A stretch of 64,000 nt of DNA from Prevotella sp. (lineage in GTDB: Bacteria; Bacteroidota; Bacteroidia; Bacteroidales; Bacteroidaceae): NCBI GenBank assembly GCA_022511065.1, contig JAFLSG010000002.1:1-64000 (forward strand). Direction: 5' to 3'. This document shows positions 26,302 through 34,816 of this stretch, piece after piece. A program made the position numbers and the translations under genes. The number at the start of each line of letters is the position of its first letter. Position 1 is the stretch's first letter. The notes below the pieces were generated by a model, which was not told the DNA's origin, made no database searches, and saw nothing but the letters and a program-made list of their open reading frames with translations.

Positions 26302-26870
26302 AGACGGACATTATATTGTGTGGAGTTGGCGGACAGGGTATCCTCTCCATTGCGACTGTTATCGGAGAGGCTGCCATGAAGGAAAATCTCTATATCAAGC
26401 AGGCTGAGGTGCATGGAATGTCACAGCGTGGAGGCGATGTGCATTCAAATCTGCGCATTTCAAGTAACCCTATCTGTAGTGATCTGATTCCATTAGGTAA
26501 GGCGGATGTGATAATTTCGATGGAGCCGATGGAGGCATTGCGTTACTTGCCCTATCTTTCAAAAGACGGATGGCTTATCACTTCCAGTACCCCTTTTGTG
26601 AACATCCCCAACTATCCAGACATTGAATTGATTCAGGCGGATTTGCAAAGTGTGAAGAATGTAATCGTGCTTGATATACTGCAGACGGCTAAGGAGAATG
26701 GAGTGCATCGCTCCGCCAACATGATATTATTAGGTGCTGCCCAAAAAGCCATAGGAATTGAATATAGTAAGTTAGAGGAGGCAATCCGACGCATATTTAG
26801 CAGGAAAGGCGAGGCGGTAGTGGAGGCTAATATCAAAGCTCTCGCGATAGGGAAAGGAGCCCAGAAATAA
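26298..26870 (+). CDS. iorB: Indolepyruvate ferredoxin oxidoreductase, beta subunit
   Basis: A 190-residue subunit beginning MKTDIILCGVGGQGILSIATVIGEAA, with KQAEVHGMSQRGGDVHSNLR, the signature of the gamma-type domain of 2-oxoacid:ferredoxin oxidoreductases. It completes the IorAB heterodimer. Translation starts at the ATG that overlaps the iorA stop (ATGA). The aminotransferase gene follows after 1 nt. Confidence 0.94.
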   Translation: MKTDIILCGVGGQGILSIATVIGEAAMKENLYIKQAEVHGMSQRGGDVHSNLRISSNPICSDLIPLGKADVIISMEPMEALRYLPYLSKDGWLITSSTPFVNIPNYPDIELIQADLQSVKNVIVLDILQTAKENGVHRSANMILLGAAQKAIGIEYSKLEEAIRRIFSRKGEAVVEANIKALAIGKGAQK

Positions 26871-26871
26871 T

Positions 26872-28194
26872 ATGGGCGCAAAGATGGATACTCCAATCAG
26901 GAAGGAAATTGTGGACGGGCTCATCCAAGAGTTCGGTATTCAAGACTTTGCGAAAGCGACAATCCGTGAGGTGCAACTTGTGGCTTCTGTTTCGGAAAAG
27001 AAATCAGGAGTGGAATTCATCAAGATGGAGATGGGGATTCCTGGTCTGCCTGCTGCTCAAGTAGGTGTTGATGCACAGATTAAGGCATTGCAGAATGGTA
27101 TCGCGCATTCTTATCCCAATGTTCAAGGAACGCCAGAGCTGAAAGAGGCGGCTTCGCAATTCGTGAAGGCTTTTGTTGGCGTGGATATAAGTCCTGAGGG
27201 GTGTGTGCCTGTCAGTGGATCGATGCAAGGTACGTTTGCTGCATTTCTTACCTGTTCCCAATGTGACCCGAAAAAGGACACCGTCTTGTTTATCGACCCA
27301 GGATTTCCCGTTCAGAAAATGCAGTTGCAGGTGATGGGCATAAAGTATGCGACATTTGACGTATATGATTTTCGCGGTGAAAAACTAAAGGATAAACTGG
27401 AAAGCTATTTGAAGCAAGGCAATATTTGTGCAATCATCTATTCCAATCCGAATAATCCCTCATGGATTTGTTTGCGTGAGGAAGAATTGAAGATTATCGG
27501 CGAATTGGCAACTGAATATGATGCCGTCGTGATGGAGGACCTTGCCTATTTTGCGATGGATTTCAGAAAAGACTTGTCCGTTCCTTATGAACCACCTTAT
27601 CAAGCTACCGTTGCTCGTTATACGGACAATTACCTGTTGCTAATCAGCGGGTCGAAGGCTTTCAGCTATGCGGGGGAACGAATTGGGGTAACTTGCATCG
27701 GTGATGCGTTATTCCGTCGTAAATACGAAGCATTGGCAAATCGGTATGAGGGCTTGGCGTTTGGGCCTGTATTTTCTACCCGCATGTTGTATGCGTTGTC
27801 ATCAGGAACAAGCCACAGTGCGCAGTTTGCTATGGCTGCAATGCTGAAGGCTGCTGTTGATAGGACTTATGATTTCCGTAAGGAAGTCAGTGCGTATGGT
27901 AAGCGGGCTAAGAGGTTAAAGGAGATCTTCTCCCGGCATAACTTCTATATCGTGTATGATAAAGATCTTGATGAACCAATTGCCGATGGTTTTTATTTTA
28001 CCATTGGTTATCCGGGTATGAGCAGCGGGCAATTGGCCCATGAACTTATGTATTATGGTGTTTCTGCCATTTGTCTTGTTACATGTGGAAGCCATCAAGA
28101 AGGGCTTCGGGTTTGTACATCATTCATTGAAGAGCATCAATATGACTTGTTGGAGGAACGGATGAAAATATTTGAAGCAAATAACCCTCAGTAA
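26872..28194 (+). CDS. Class I/II aminotransferase (probably aromatic or aspartate type)
   Basis: A 440-residue PLP enzyme. SYPNVQGTPELKEAASQFV, IIYSNPNNPSW and the Schiff-base lysine in LISGSKAFSYAGERIG are fold type I aminotransferase motifs. Two starts, 26872 and 26884 (MDTPIRKE), are possible. Coupled directly to iorAB, it would transaminate aromatic amino acids and arylpyruvates, so the operon could either degrade these amino acids or build them from arylacetates, a capacity known in rumen Prevotella. The direction is inference. Confidence 0.88.
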   Translation: MGAKMDTPIRKEIVDGLIQEFGIQDFAKATIREVQLVASVSEKKSGVEFIKMEMGIPGLPAAQVGVDAQIKALQNGIAHSYPNVQGTPELKEAASQFVKAFVGVDISPEGCVPVSGSMQGTFAAFLTCSQCDPKKDTVLFIDPGFPVQKMQLQVMGIKYATFDVYDFRGEKLKDKLESYLKQGNICAIIYSNPNNPSWICLREEELKIIGELATEYDAVVMEDLAYFAMDFRKDLSVPYEPPYQATVARYTDNYLLLISGSKAFSYAGERIGVTCIGDALFRRKYEALANRYEGLAFGPVFSTRMLYALSSGTSHSAQFAMAAMLKAAVDRTYDFRKEVSAYGKRAKRLKEIFSRHNFYIVYDKDLDEPIADGFYFTIGYPGMSSGQLAHELMYYGVSAICLVTCGSHQEGLRVCTSFIEEHQYDLLEERMKIFEANNPQ

Positions 28195-28441
28195 TACCAT
28201 AAGAAACTTCCCCCTTCCTCGTCATGCCCCCGGCGTAGGCGGACATCGTTCCTCTTTTGCGCTGTCCGTCACTTCTTCCTGTGCATTAGCAGTGTCCGCT
28301 TGCTGATGACATGAACAGATTGTTACCACCAAACTCATGAAAATGGTACAAAACCCATGCTTACCCATTGCTCTTTTTAACACCGAATTGTAAATGATAA
28401 AATTCATTTTGTCATTGCTCTTCAATAGAATTGCTTTACCG

Positions 28442-29017
28442 CTATTGGCAACAGTTGCAATGGCTTTGTGGATAGGTAAGACCAGAGGTGAGGAGTTCAA
28501 GTTGAAATCCCTCTTTGTACAATGTTGTTGCCAACCGCTCCCTCACAGCCATTTCAAAACTGTCCCTTTTGGAGATTATCTCCTCGGAAGTCAGTTTATT
28601 AATCTCGCTTCTGAACGTGTCTTTTACATACTCAAACACGATTCCGCCGATGACATCATACAGTGTTTCCTTCCTATACTTTCTAAAGATGGGAGCAGAT
28701 TGTCCCTCAATAATCTTCAGCGAGACACGGGCTTCAACGGTAAACGGCAATCCGTCTTTTGCAGGGATTTCAAATGCAGGGTAGTCCACGGTCTGCACAA
28801 ACGTGGGATATTCATAGACTGCTTGTGTAAGCGGATTAAACCATGTGACCCTGACCCAAGGAACAACTATTGACACATCATTGTATCCCTTATCAGAGCC
28901 ATAGAGATAAACCAAGATACCTTCATGTCCCGCCGTAATTCTTTTGCACGAACAGAATCCTAAACTTATTAATAACATTACCAATGTAATGGTAATCATT
29001 ATAAAATACTTTTTCAT
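28442..29017 (-). pseudogene. SPFH/Band 7 (prohibitin-like) gene, frameshifted and truncated
   Basis: The frame encodes a lipoprotein-like N-terminus (LISLGFCSCKRITAGHEG) and a Band 7 core (VEYPTFVQTVDYPA-type, LTSEEIISKRDSFEMAVRERL, FQLELLTSGLTYPQ), then stops after SHCNCCQ. Homologues continue after 'GLTYP' with a helical SI..A.N.KNKAI segment. Removing one base near 28462 restores SIATVANSGKAILLK in the neighbouring frame, so a single-base insertion probably broke the gene; the later sequence to about 28222 has decayed. SPFH proteins form membrane ring assemblies. It is the last gene of the leftward AT-rich operon. The remaining gap 28195-28441 holds nothing else that I can support. Confidence 0.65.
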
Positions 29018-29047
29018 AGGCTTTGGTTCATGCTCTTATCCTTTTTA

Positions 29048-30211
29048 TTATTCAATCTCTAGCCCAAATGTTTTTATCAAATTGTTTAGGACACAATTGT
29101 TTTTTAATTCTGCCATAATTTGCTCTTTGCTTTGTGGTTGGTCAGATGAAAAATGTACCATTGATTTATATTCATCTGGTAAGCATTCGGCAATAGTCAT
29201 GCGAAACATATTCCAACATTGAGAGTCGTCATACAGTTCTGCTTCATAAATATTTCGAATGACTTTTTTCTGTACCAAATCATCCCACACCGCATAATCT
29301 ATTAGTTCTTCAGCTAATCCTAACCTTCCCATGCACCAAAGAATTCGAGTCACCACATCGAAGTGTTTTGTAGATAAGTTGTCGTCCTTTGAATAGTACC
29401 ATGGTAATTGATTGACAGACGGGGCATCTTCCAATAGCAACCGTCCGTCAATTTTCTTTATGGGACTTGTTTGTTGGTAGTTAATATATCTCACAATTTG
29501 CTCATATAATATCTGGGTAGCCATTCCTTTTTCGCATTGACTGTTTGACAGCGCCAAAATAAATAGATATTCCACATCAGCACTTTCATCAAATAAAGAT
29601 GAAAATTTGCTTTTATCTATATGGAATAAAGGGTGATGTATTAGCTTGATACAAAGATGTGTGTAATTACTTTCTGAATCCAAGAATTTTAGATTTTCAT
29701 ACACATATTCCATTGGAAAATGCTTAATGATTACTAACTGGCAATCTTTTTCGTGATACAATTCCCATAGATATTTTACATCTTCATGAAAATATTTATC
29801 CCAATGCTTTCGTAAATACCAAAATGTTCTAATCCTATCACCTCTGCAACCATATAGGAATGCTTTCAGAATCTGTTTTTGAACATTATAAGGCTGTGTT
29901 TCAAACCTTTTCTTCAATTCTTTCCGAGCATAGATGACACGACCACTTTTTCTATTCGTGTATAGTCGCAATAGTGCAGAAATCGATTCCGTTTTGTGAG
30001 GGAGATATTTCTTTAGAGCTTTATCTATTTCCTTACGTAAATCATTCTCTATTTTCCATTTTGAGCTTCCTTGTTTAAGTTCTTTGTTCAATAACTTTAG
30101 TTCATCTTCATTCAAAGTATGCACCAAAGCCCTTAAAACACTTCTCTCACTAAAATACCTCTGAACTGATGGTTTCCAATAGTTTGAAAGTATGTATTCC
30201 AATGCACGCAT
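29048..30211 (-). CDS. Hypothetical helical protein
   Basis: A 387-residue soluble protein (MRALEYILSNYWKPSVQRYFSERSVL...) made of helical segments with many Lys, Tyr and Leu, possibly a repeat (HEAT/TPR-like) scaffold; repeat boundaries cannot be placed by eye. No catalytic motif or export signal. AT-rich with codon use unlike the core genes. It follows the DnaB-like ATPase gene by 28 nt and may act with it. Confidence 0.65.
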   Translation of the reverse strand: MRALEYILSNYWKPSVQRYFSERSVLRALVHTLNEDELKLLNKELKQGSSKWKIENDLRKEIDKALKKYLPHKTESISALLRLYTNRKSGRVIYARKELKKRFETQPYNVQKQILKAFLYGCRGDRIRTFWYLRKHWDKYFHEDVKYLWELYHEKDCQLVIIKHFPMEYVYENLKFLDSESNYTHLCIKLIHHPLFHIDKSKFSSLFDESADVEYLFILALSNSQCEKGMATQILYEQIVRYINYQQTSPIKKIDGRLLLEDAPSVNQLPWYYSKDDNLSTKHFDVVTRILWCMGRLGLAEELIDYAVWDDLVQKKVIRNIYEAELYDDSQCWNMFRMTIAECLPDEYKSMVHFSSDQPQSKEQIMAELKNNCVLNNLIKTFGLEIE

Positions 30212-30239
30212 GTGTTTCCTTGTTATTGGTTACTTATTT

Positions 30240-31160
30240 TTAATTCGAATTAACAATCTCGTCTTCTATTATCAAATCAAACGCATCAATAAGAGAATCT
30301 ATCTTACCCCCACTTGATTTCCTAATCTCATCCTGTGTTTTTTCTGTATTGTTTCTTAAATACAGATGTTTCTTTGGCAACAAGTATTTTCGTTTCTTAT
30401 TCCCACCTTTTTGTTTCAGGATCTCAACTCCTATGGTATCATGCAAATCTTGTCCTCGCTCATCACAACAAATATCAAATTGTTCGTAGTTGGTTAGACC
30501 GATAACAACATCTTCCCCACGAACATCATTTTGAAACAAATCACATAATGCAGGCTTTACTCTGTCTATCCCTTCACGCCAAGACCATGTGCAAGAGGTT
30601 GCAACCATAGGAATATTTAATTTCATGACAAGACTTTTCCATGATGTTAATATGACCTCATGCTTTTCAGAATACACAGGAACGATTTCATCAATAAAGA
30701 GTATTTGAATACCATTTGATGTAATCAACTCTTTAAGTCTATTTAGGAAATTCCCATCCCGACTTTCTATATTGACAACGTATAAGGGTGCTTCTTTCAA
30801 CAATTTAAAGTAATCTTTAATTGCATTCTGATATTCCTTCTTATCTAAAAGTGTATTGATATTATTAGTTTCTATTCCACAATAATATGCTGCCATACAC
30901 GAGAGAAAAATCCTTTTTGACATATTGCTTAAAACAAGTAGTGTCGGGATATGCAAATTAACTGCAATATGATTTATCTGCGAGATAACAAATGCAGACT
31001 TTCCACTATTCTCTGCTCCGCATATTGTTGTCATTGACCCCGGGTAATATCCGCCAATTGCCTTATCTAAAAACTGAAATCCTGTAGAAATTGGTTCTGC
31101 TTTTAGCCTAACAGCTCCTTTTATTACATCACTAATATGTTCCATTGCAGATTTCATCAA
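30240..31160 (-). CDS. RecA/DnaB-type P-loop ATPase
   Basis: A 306-residue protein equal to the C-terminal ATPase half of the DnaB replicative helicase without the N-terminal primase-interaction domain. 'ISTGFQFLDKAIGGYYPGSM' is the DnaB entry motif, GAENSGKS (48-55) the Walker A loop and ILFIDEI (about 153-159) the Walker B. The DnaB arginine-finger region and loop are not clear. It could be a motor or a signalling ATPase and need not be a helicase. Lies within the leftward operon, 37 nt after the 31198 gene. Confidence 0.75.
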   Translation of the reverse strand: MMKSAMEHISDVIKGAVRLKAEPISTGFQFLDKAIGGYYPGSMTTICGAENSGKSAFVISQINHIAVNLHIPTLLVLSNMSKRIFLSCMAAYYCGIETNNINTLLDKKEYQNAIKDYFKLLKEAPLYVVNIESRDGNFLNRLKELITSNGIQILFIDEIVPVYSEKHEVILTSWKSLVMKLNIPMVATSCTWSWREGIDRVKPALCDLFQNDVRGEDVVIGLTNYEQFDICCDERGQDLHDTIGVEILKQKGGNKKRKYLLPKKHLYLRNNTEKTQDEIRKSSGGKIDSLIDAFDLIIEDEIVNSN

Positions 31161-31197
31161 AAGGTTTCTTGTTCATCATTTGTATTACACAACTTCT

Positions 31198-31587
31198 TTA
31201 TGGGCGCAGTTTATCCTTAATATCAAGAGATAAAAGGTGGCTTACATCGTTGTAGGCTTGATTGCCTTCCATAATGCCATCGATATATACTTGCTGCCGT
31301 TCTGATAATTGGTTTGTCTCTTTCACAATTTTAGATGTAGCAATCATGATTGCTTCATTAAGAGTTATCCGCCCCAACATTTGATAATCGGGAATGGAAA
31401 TCTTTGCATACAAGGACCAATTCCATTTTTCAAGAGAATCTGCAACCCCAAATTTATAAATCCAAGCAGCTTTATATAGACAATCTATGTCATAATTCAA
31501 TTGATAAAGACGTAAATTGTCTAATATCTCCTTCAATGACTTCGCCAATCGATTAAAGGCAAAACCAGCTTTTAATACTCGTAACAT
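31198..31587 (-). CDS. Hypothetical protein
   Basis: A 129-residue helical protein (MLRVLKAGFAFNRLAKSLKEILDNLRLYQ...) with no recognised motif; the first 20 residues are amphipathic rather than a signal peptide. It starts 1 nt after the upstream gene stop and is clearly part of the operon. Confidence 0.6.
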   Translation of the reverse strand: MLRVLKAGFAFNRLAKSLKEILDNLRLYQLNYDIDCLYKAAWIYKFGVADSLEKWNWSLYAKISIPDYQMLGRITLNEAIMIATSKIVKETNQLSERQQVYIDGIMEGNQAYNDVSHLLSLDIKDKLRP

Positions 31588-31588
31588 A

Positions 31589-31990
31589 TTATTGGTATCT
31601 TTCCATTAATGATTGCATCTTTTTATTTATATCATCATTCATTTTCATGAGCATGTGCTCTTGATTCATTGATTCTGGAAACTGCCATTCCATATTTATG
31701 TTACCCAACAAAGGATTGTTACTTACTTTCATTTGGATAGTAACCGTCCCAAAAGTAGCTTGTATATTAAATATCTGTGAGCCGGCAACGCCAGAAATGC
31801 CAACGGAAACGAAAGTATTAGTTTCTTGAAATATTTTATTTCTTGGGTCTGCTGCTAAGAGTGAATCAACAAGAACCTTGTATTTCTTACGCACACCTCC
31901 TTCTGATTTCATTTTGTCAGACTGTTGCATGCTGTCAAATAGGAATTTGCCAACAATCAAAATGATGACAAGAATTATAAATGTAACCAT
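31589..31990 (-). CDS. Small membrane-anchored hypothetical protein
   Basis: 133 residues: one N-terminal membrane span (VTFIILVIILIVGKFLFDSM) then a soluble domain with beta strands (TFVSVGISGVAGSQIFNIQATFGTVTIQMKV). Resembles its upstream neighbour in layout (membrane span plus small domain), not in sequence. Separated from neighbours by 1-2 nt, so tightly coupled. Confidence 0.65.
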   Translation of the reverse strand: MVTFIILVIILIVGKFLFDSMQQSDKMKSEGGVRKKYKVLVDSLLAADPRNKIFQETNTFVSVGISGVAGSQIFNIQATFGTVTIQMKVSNNPLLGNINMEWQFPESMNQEHMLMKMNDDINKKMQSLMERYQ

Positions 31991-31992
31991 CT

Positions 31993-32358
31993 TTAGTTTA
32001 CTTTCCCTATTTCATAAATAATATGATTTGGCATCTCGTCTCGCTTAAAGTGCCACTCTTTCACTACGGAAGAATAGCGCACGAATGCAATTGCTACACC
32101 ATCGCTGAAATTGCTAATGGCATAGTATTCGTTTCCGTCTTTTAAGCCTATCTTAATCATATCCGCCCGTTCGAATAGTATTTGATAATTTGGCTTGTTC
32201 TCAACAAATGTAATAACATCTTGATAATGCTCTCTTAAAAAGTTGGCACGTCCAGGGGTGGATAGTGCTTTCTTTTCATGTTCATCTATTTTATTAAAGA
32301 TAAAGTTCTTAATACAAAGAAGTATAATGGCTGCAATAATTAATATAATCCAATTCAT
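31993..32358 (-). CDS. Small membrane-anchored hypothetical protein
   Basis: 121 residues: N-terminal membrane span (NWIILIIAAIILLCIKNFIF) followed by a basic linker and a small domain (YAISNFSDGVAIAFVRYSSVV). No known motif. Two nt before the next membrane protein gene of the operon. Confidence 0.65.
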   Translation of the reverse strand: MNWIILIIAAIILLCIKNFIFNKIDEHEKKALSTPGRANFLREHYQDVITFVENKPNYQILFERADMIKIGLKDGNEYYAISNFSDGVAIAFVRYSSVVKEWHFKRDEMPNHIIYEIGKVN

Positions 32359-32384
32359 AATAGTGACTCTTCTATATATAGTTT

Positions 32385-32813
32385 TTAAAACAAATTCTTA
32401 ACGAGATACCAGGGAAAGAGCAATAATGCTATAATGCACCCACTGGATGAATGTCTCCTCATTCCACCACGAGTGTTTACACAATTCTGACAAATCTGAA
32501 AATGATAATCAGGGTCATAACCACTGGTAAATCTTCCAGGATTCCCATAAATAGAAGCACCGCACATCGGACATCTACCATTGTTCAATAAACCGAGTTT
32601 TTTAAGATACGATATTGCACAACTGTCTTCTATTGTTCCTAAAACAAATAATTTAGGCTCATTTCCAGCTGAATACTGACCTGTTTTTGTCCATCGGCCT
32701 ACTTCTTTATTAAATTCTTTGGCCTTAAAGCCCCCATCATTTAATTCTTTAGCCATGACTTCATTCCATTGTTGCCATGACATCTTTCCAATTTCTTCTG
32801 TTGTGTACTTCAT
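32385..32813 (-). CDS. Zinc-ribbon protein with C-terminal membrane segment
   Basis: 142 residues. An N-terminal helical region (MKYTTEEIGKMSWQQWNEVMAKELNDGGFKAKEF has an SPOR/restriction-like look but no firm match) is followed by a zinc ribbon: GRCPMCGAS and, 30 residues later, QICQNCV. The C-terminus is hydrophobic (GCIIALLLFPWYLVKNLF), probably tail-anchored. Function unknown. Confidence 0.65.
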   Translation of the reverse strand: MKYTTEEIGKMSWQQWNEVMAKELNDGGFKAKEFNKEVGRWTKTGQYSAGNEPKLFVLGTIEDSCAISYLKKLGLLNNGRCPMCGASIYGNPGRFTSGYDPDYHFQICQNCVNTRGGMRRHSSSGCIIALLLFPWYLVKNLF

Positions 32814-32852
32814 ACTAATACTAATTTAAAATGTAATTTTTAGAAAGTTCTA

Positions 32853-33518
32853 TTAGTACCCCATAACCTTATCAACGATTTCATTAGAAAAACTTATTCT
32901 TAAGATATTGGGAGTATCGTCGTTCATTGCATTAAAAGTCCAATTCTTGCCGTTATTGGATGATACAGCCAACGTAAGATCTGGTGTAGTGTGAAGTTGG
33001 AGATTATCATTGACCATATTGGAAACAATCTCAAAGACATAAAAAATATTTTCTCCATACGTTACTTTTCTGATAAGTCGGCTAACCACAATGTTTATTT
33101 CTATGCCGTGATTTTCAAAGCGTTTTACTTGCTCAATTGCATGCATGGAAAACTCCTCAAACAGTTTACGCATAACTCCATCATTACTTTCGCCGGGATA
33201 ATATTCCTTGAAATACTTTGCTGCATCTGGGTATTGATAGTGAATGGCATTGTCTATGTCACCCCGTAAAAGAGCCAGATTATACGACCGAAACTGACTG
33301 AGCATGTTCTCTTCTTCTTTGTTATGTCCCTTACATTCCATAACTTTCCCCAAAGTAAAACCATCAGGAATCTTTTTGTCAGTTATGCACTCAATGACCT
33401 GTATAGAGTCGTTGAACTCCTCTACCATTACATCTGACTTCGTGTTTGCATTCCCACATCCAATGAGAAAAGGGAAGAGAATCGCCCAAATAAAGGCAAA
33501 GCATTTTACTGTTTTCAT
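32853..33518 (-). CDS. Lipoprotein of unknown function, first gene of the AT-rich operon
   Basis: 221 residues from the ATG at 33518 (an in-frame ATG at 33545 would add nine hydrophilic residues before the signal). MKTVKCFAFIWAILFPFLIGCGN is a lipoprotein signal with the Cys at the cleavage site. The body (residues 65-120, LLRGDIDNAIHYQYPDAAKYFKEYYPGESNDG) resembles in theme the YARHG lipoprotein at 59847 (both describe 'YPDA' after a helical pair), which may be distant homology. It lies directly downstream of a structured RNA (33585-33757) with a good promoter. Confidence 0.7.
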   Translation of the reverse strand: MKTVKCFAFIWAILFPFLIGCGNANTKSDVMVEEFNDSIQVIECITDKKIPDGFTLGKVMECKGHNKEEENMLSQFRSYNLALLRGDIDNAIHYQYPDAAKYFKEYYPGESNDGVMRKLFEEFSMHAIEQVKRFENHGIEINIVVSRLIRKVTYGENIFYVFEIVSNMVNDNLQLHTTPDLTLAVSSNNGKNWTFNAMNDDTPNILRISFSNEIVDKVMGY

Positions 33519-33584
33519 ATTCTGTTGGTTATTACTTCGCTTCATTTTAATGGTGAGTAAGCACCAACTTATACAAAGAAAGCG

Positions 33585-33757
33585 CAGACCCTAATCCATA
33601 CTCCTCTCAGGCCTTGCACTGCCTCATACATCCTATGGAAGGAACCTACGCTGTTGCGTATGCTCCACGGATGTATGAAATGCTCTTAATTCTTTTTCGA
33701 GGTGCAAGTTCGAGAGGAATCTGAGCAAATAAAATGTTTGTGCCCTATGAAAGGAAC
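33585..33757 (-). ncRNA. Structured RNA, possibly leader of the lipoprotein operon or 6S-like
   Basis: The minus-strand transcript folds into a rod. Paired segments are 33602-33608 with 33712-33718 (7 bp), 33614-33619 with 33702-33707 (6 bp), 33624-33633 with 33669-33678 (10 bp perfect) and 33647-33651 with 33656-33660 capped by a 4-nt loop. CAGA/TCTG (33585/33720) extends the base. A 23-nt A-rich bubble lies on the 5' side, against 4 nt on the 3' side. A perfectly spaced promoter starts it and the lipoprotein ATG lies 67 nt after its base. Size and bubble recall 6S RNA, but a cis-acting leader is equally possible. No coding frame is supported here. Confidence 0.65.
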
Positions 33758-33763
33758 ACGATG

Positions 33764-33794
33764 CAAAATTACGAAAAAATATTGTATCACCAAA
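33764..33794 (-). promoter_or_regulatory. Strong promoter of the structured RNA / AT-rich operon
   Basis: TTTG (33791-33794, minus strand) and TAATTTTG (33764-33771) are separated by exactly 19 bp, the Bacteroidetes consensus spacing. Confidence 0.75.
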
Positions 33795-33843
33795 TTTTCA
33801 TCAATTTTTTCATGTCGTGGTATTAACTTTTTATGGGGGCTAT

Positions 33844-33998
33844 GTCATTTTAAGTTTGACTTGCTATTATATTCTGCGTGACCTACAGTCATTTTTCGTC
33901 CGACTTGCAGTCATATTTCAGTGAAAAATGATAGCAAGTCAAACAAAAAATAGCTTAAAGTCAAATGAAAAATGGCTGCAAGTCAAAGAGAAAATGAC
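33844..33998. repeat. 155-bp mirror-symmetric array of six 22-bp sites
   Basis: Three sites of the form ATGAnnGCAAGTCAAACnAAAA read rightward with their GTC cores centred at 33939, 33961 and 33983. Three read leftward with cores at 33859, 33881 and 33903. The spacing is exactly 22 bp within each half and the two halves mirror each other about 33921. The ends are GTCAT (33844) and ATGAC (33994). The arrangement resembles iterons or a repressor/nucleoid-protein array. The rest of 33546-34251 holds the structured RNA, its promoter, a GC-alternating tract (TGCGCGTGCGTATGTGCGCG, 34002-34022) and the promoter at 34133. Confidence 0.85.
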
Positions 33999-34132
33999 CC
34001 TATGCGCGTGCGTATGTGCGCGTGTTCATTTATTATTTATATGCAGAGGCAAGGAAATATGTCCATGAGCCGTCAATGGAATGGGGGAGTTAAGGATTTG
34101 AATTAGAAACCCTAAGGATTTGACTTATGCTA

Positions 34133-34163
34133 TTGCAGGGGTGATTTTTTCTTTGTACCTTTG
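34133..34163 (+). promoter_or_regulatory. Promoter ahead of the gene at 34252
   Basis: TACCTTTG at 34156-34163 with TTG at 34133-34135, 20 bp apart. A GGTGAT/ATCACC inverted repeat (34139-34144 and 34165-34170) brackets the -7 element and could be an operator. Confidence 0.6.
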
Positions 34164-34251
34164 TATCACCAAAGATAAATTTTGGTTTATATATTTTTTA
34201 GACTTAATAACTTTAGGTGTGCTATGCCCGCCTTTATTACTAAATTAAACT

Positions 34252-34788
34252 ATGATACACAATGGTAAAAAAACGATGAGATTAAAGGACATCGTCAGGT
34301 ATGACGATGTGGAGACGGGACGGTTGGAGCTGATTGTCGGGAGTGTGACTCACTGTTGGAAGGTGGTGTGGCTTTCCAACTTGCGCTGCAACATTCGTGG
34401 CAGGAGCTGCCTTCCGTATGGAGAATTGCCACTCTCCATCCGTTCCAACGAGCAGTGGATTGACTGCCCGATGCTTCGCTTCAACAGCCGAATCTGTATG
34501 TGGCTTATTCCTTTGAATACTTCAAAGTGGACGGATTTCGGCTTGGATATGTATTTGTGTGACGATGGCGATGAGCTTGCCCCGCTTTCCACGGAGGAGT
34601 ATAAGCAGTTCGTGGAGTGTGTGCGCAGCAATCGCGTCACAGGTATTTCAGTCGAGCCTTTCCGCCAGACGGTTTCAAGCGACTACTTGAATCACGAAGG
34701 CGGGGAAAGTTTCGATGCAGAACTCTCAATGAATCTTCAGTCATTGAAGAAAATGATTAAGAAAATGATTGAGGAGGAGTCTATTTAA
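34252..34788 (+). CDS. Hypothetical protein preceding the HU-like pair
   Basis: A 178-residue soluble protein (MIHNGKKTMRLKDIVRYDDVETGRLELIVGSV...), with a later ATG (MRLKDIV, 34276) as an alternative start. Cys and Trp are frequent in the first half (THCWKVVWLSNLRCNIRGRSCLPYG); the C-terminus is a Met/Lys/Glu helix (LQSLKKMIKKMIEEES). No recognised family. It leads a rightward group with two HU-like genes 28 nt apart. Confidence 0.65.
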   Translation: MIHNGKKTMRLKDIVRYDDVETGRLELIVGSVTHCWKVVWLSNLRCNIRGRSCLPYGELPLSIRSNEQWIDCPMLRFNSRICMWLIPLNTSKWTDFGLDMYLCDDGDELAPLSTEEYKQFVECVRSNRVTGISVEPFRQTVSSDYLNHEGGESFDAELSMNLQSLKKMIKKMIEEESI

Positions 34789-34816
34789 TATTGGTATTTT
34801 TTAATCACTTAAAATT

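Noticed and set aside
28222-28500. Separate small lipoprotein-like gene downstream of the SPFH frame
   Set aside because: The first part fits as the frameshifted continuation of the SPFH protein, and the later part has no coding character that I can support.
33844-33998. CRISPR array
   Set aside because: The 22-bp units are contiguous, degenerate and mirror-inverted, with no spacers and no cas genes.
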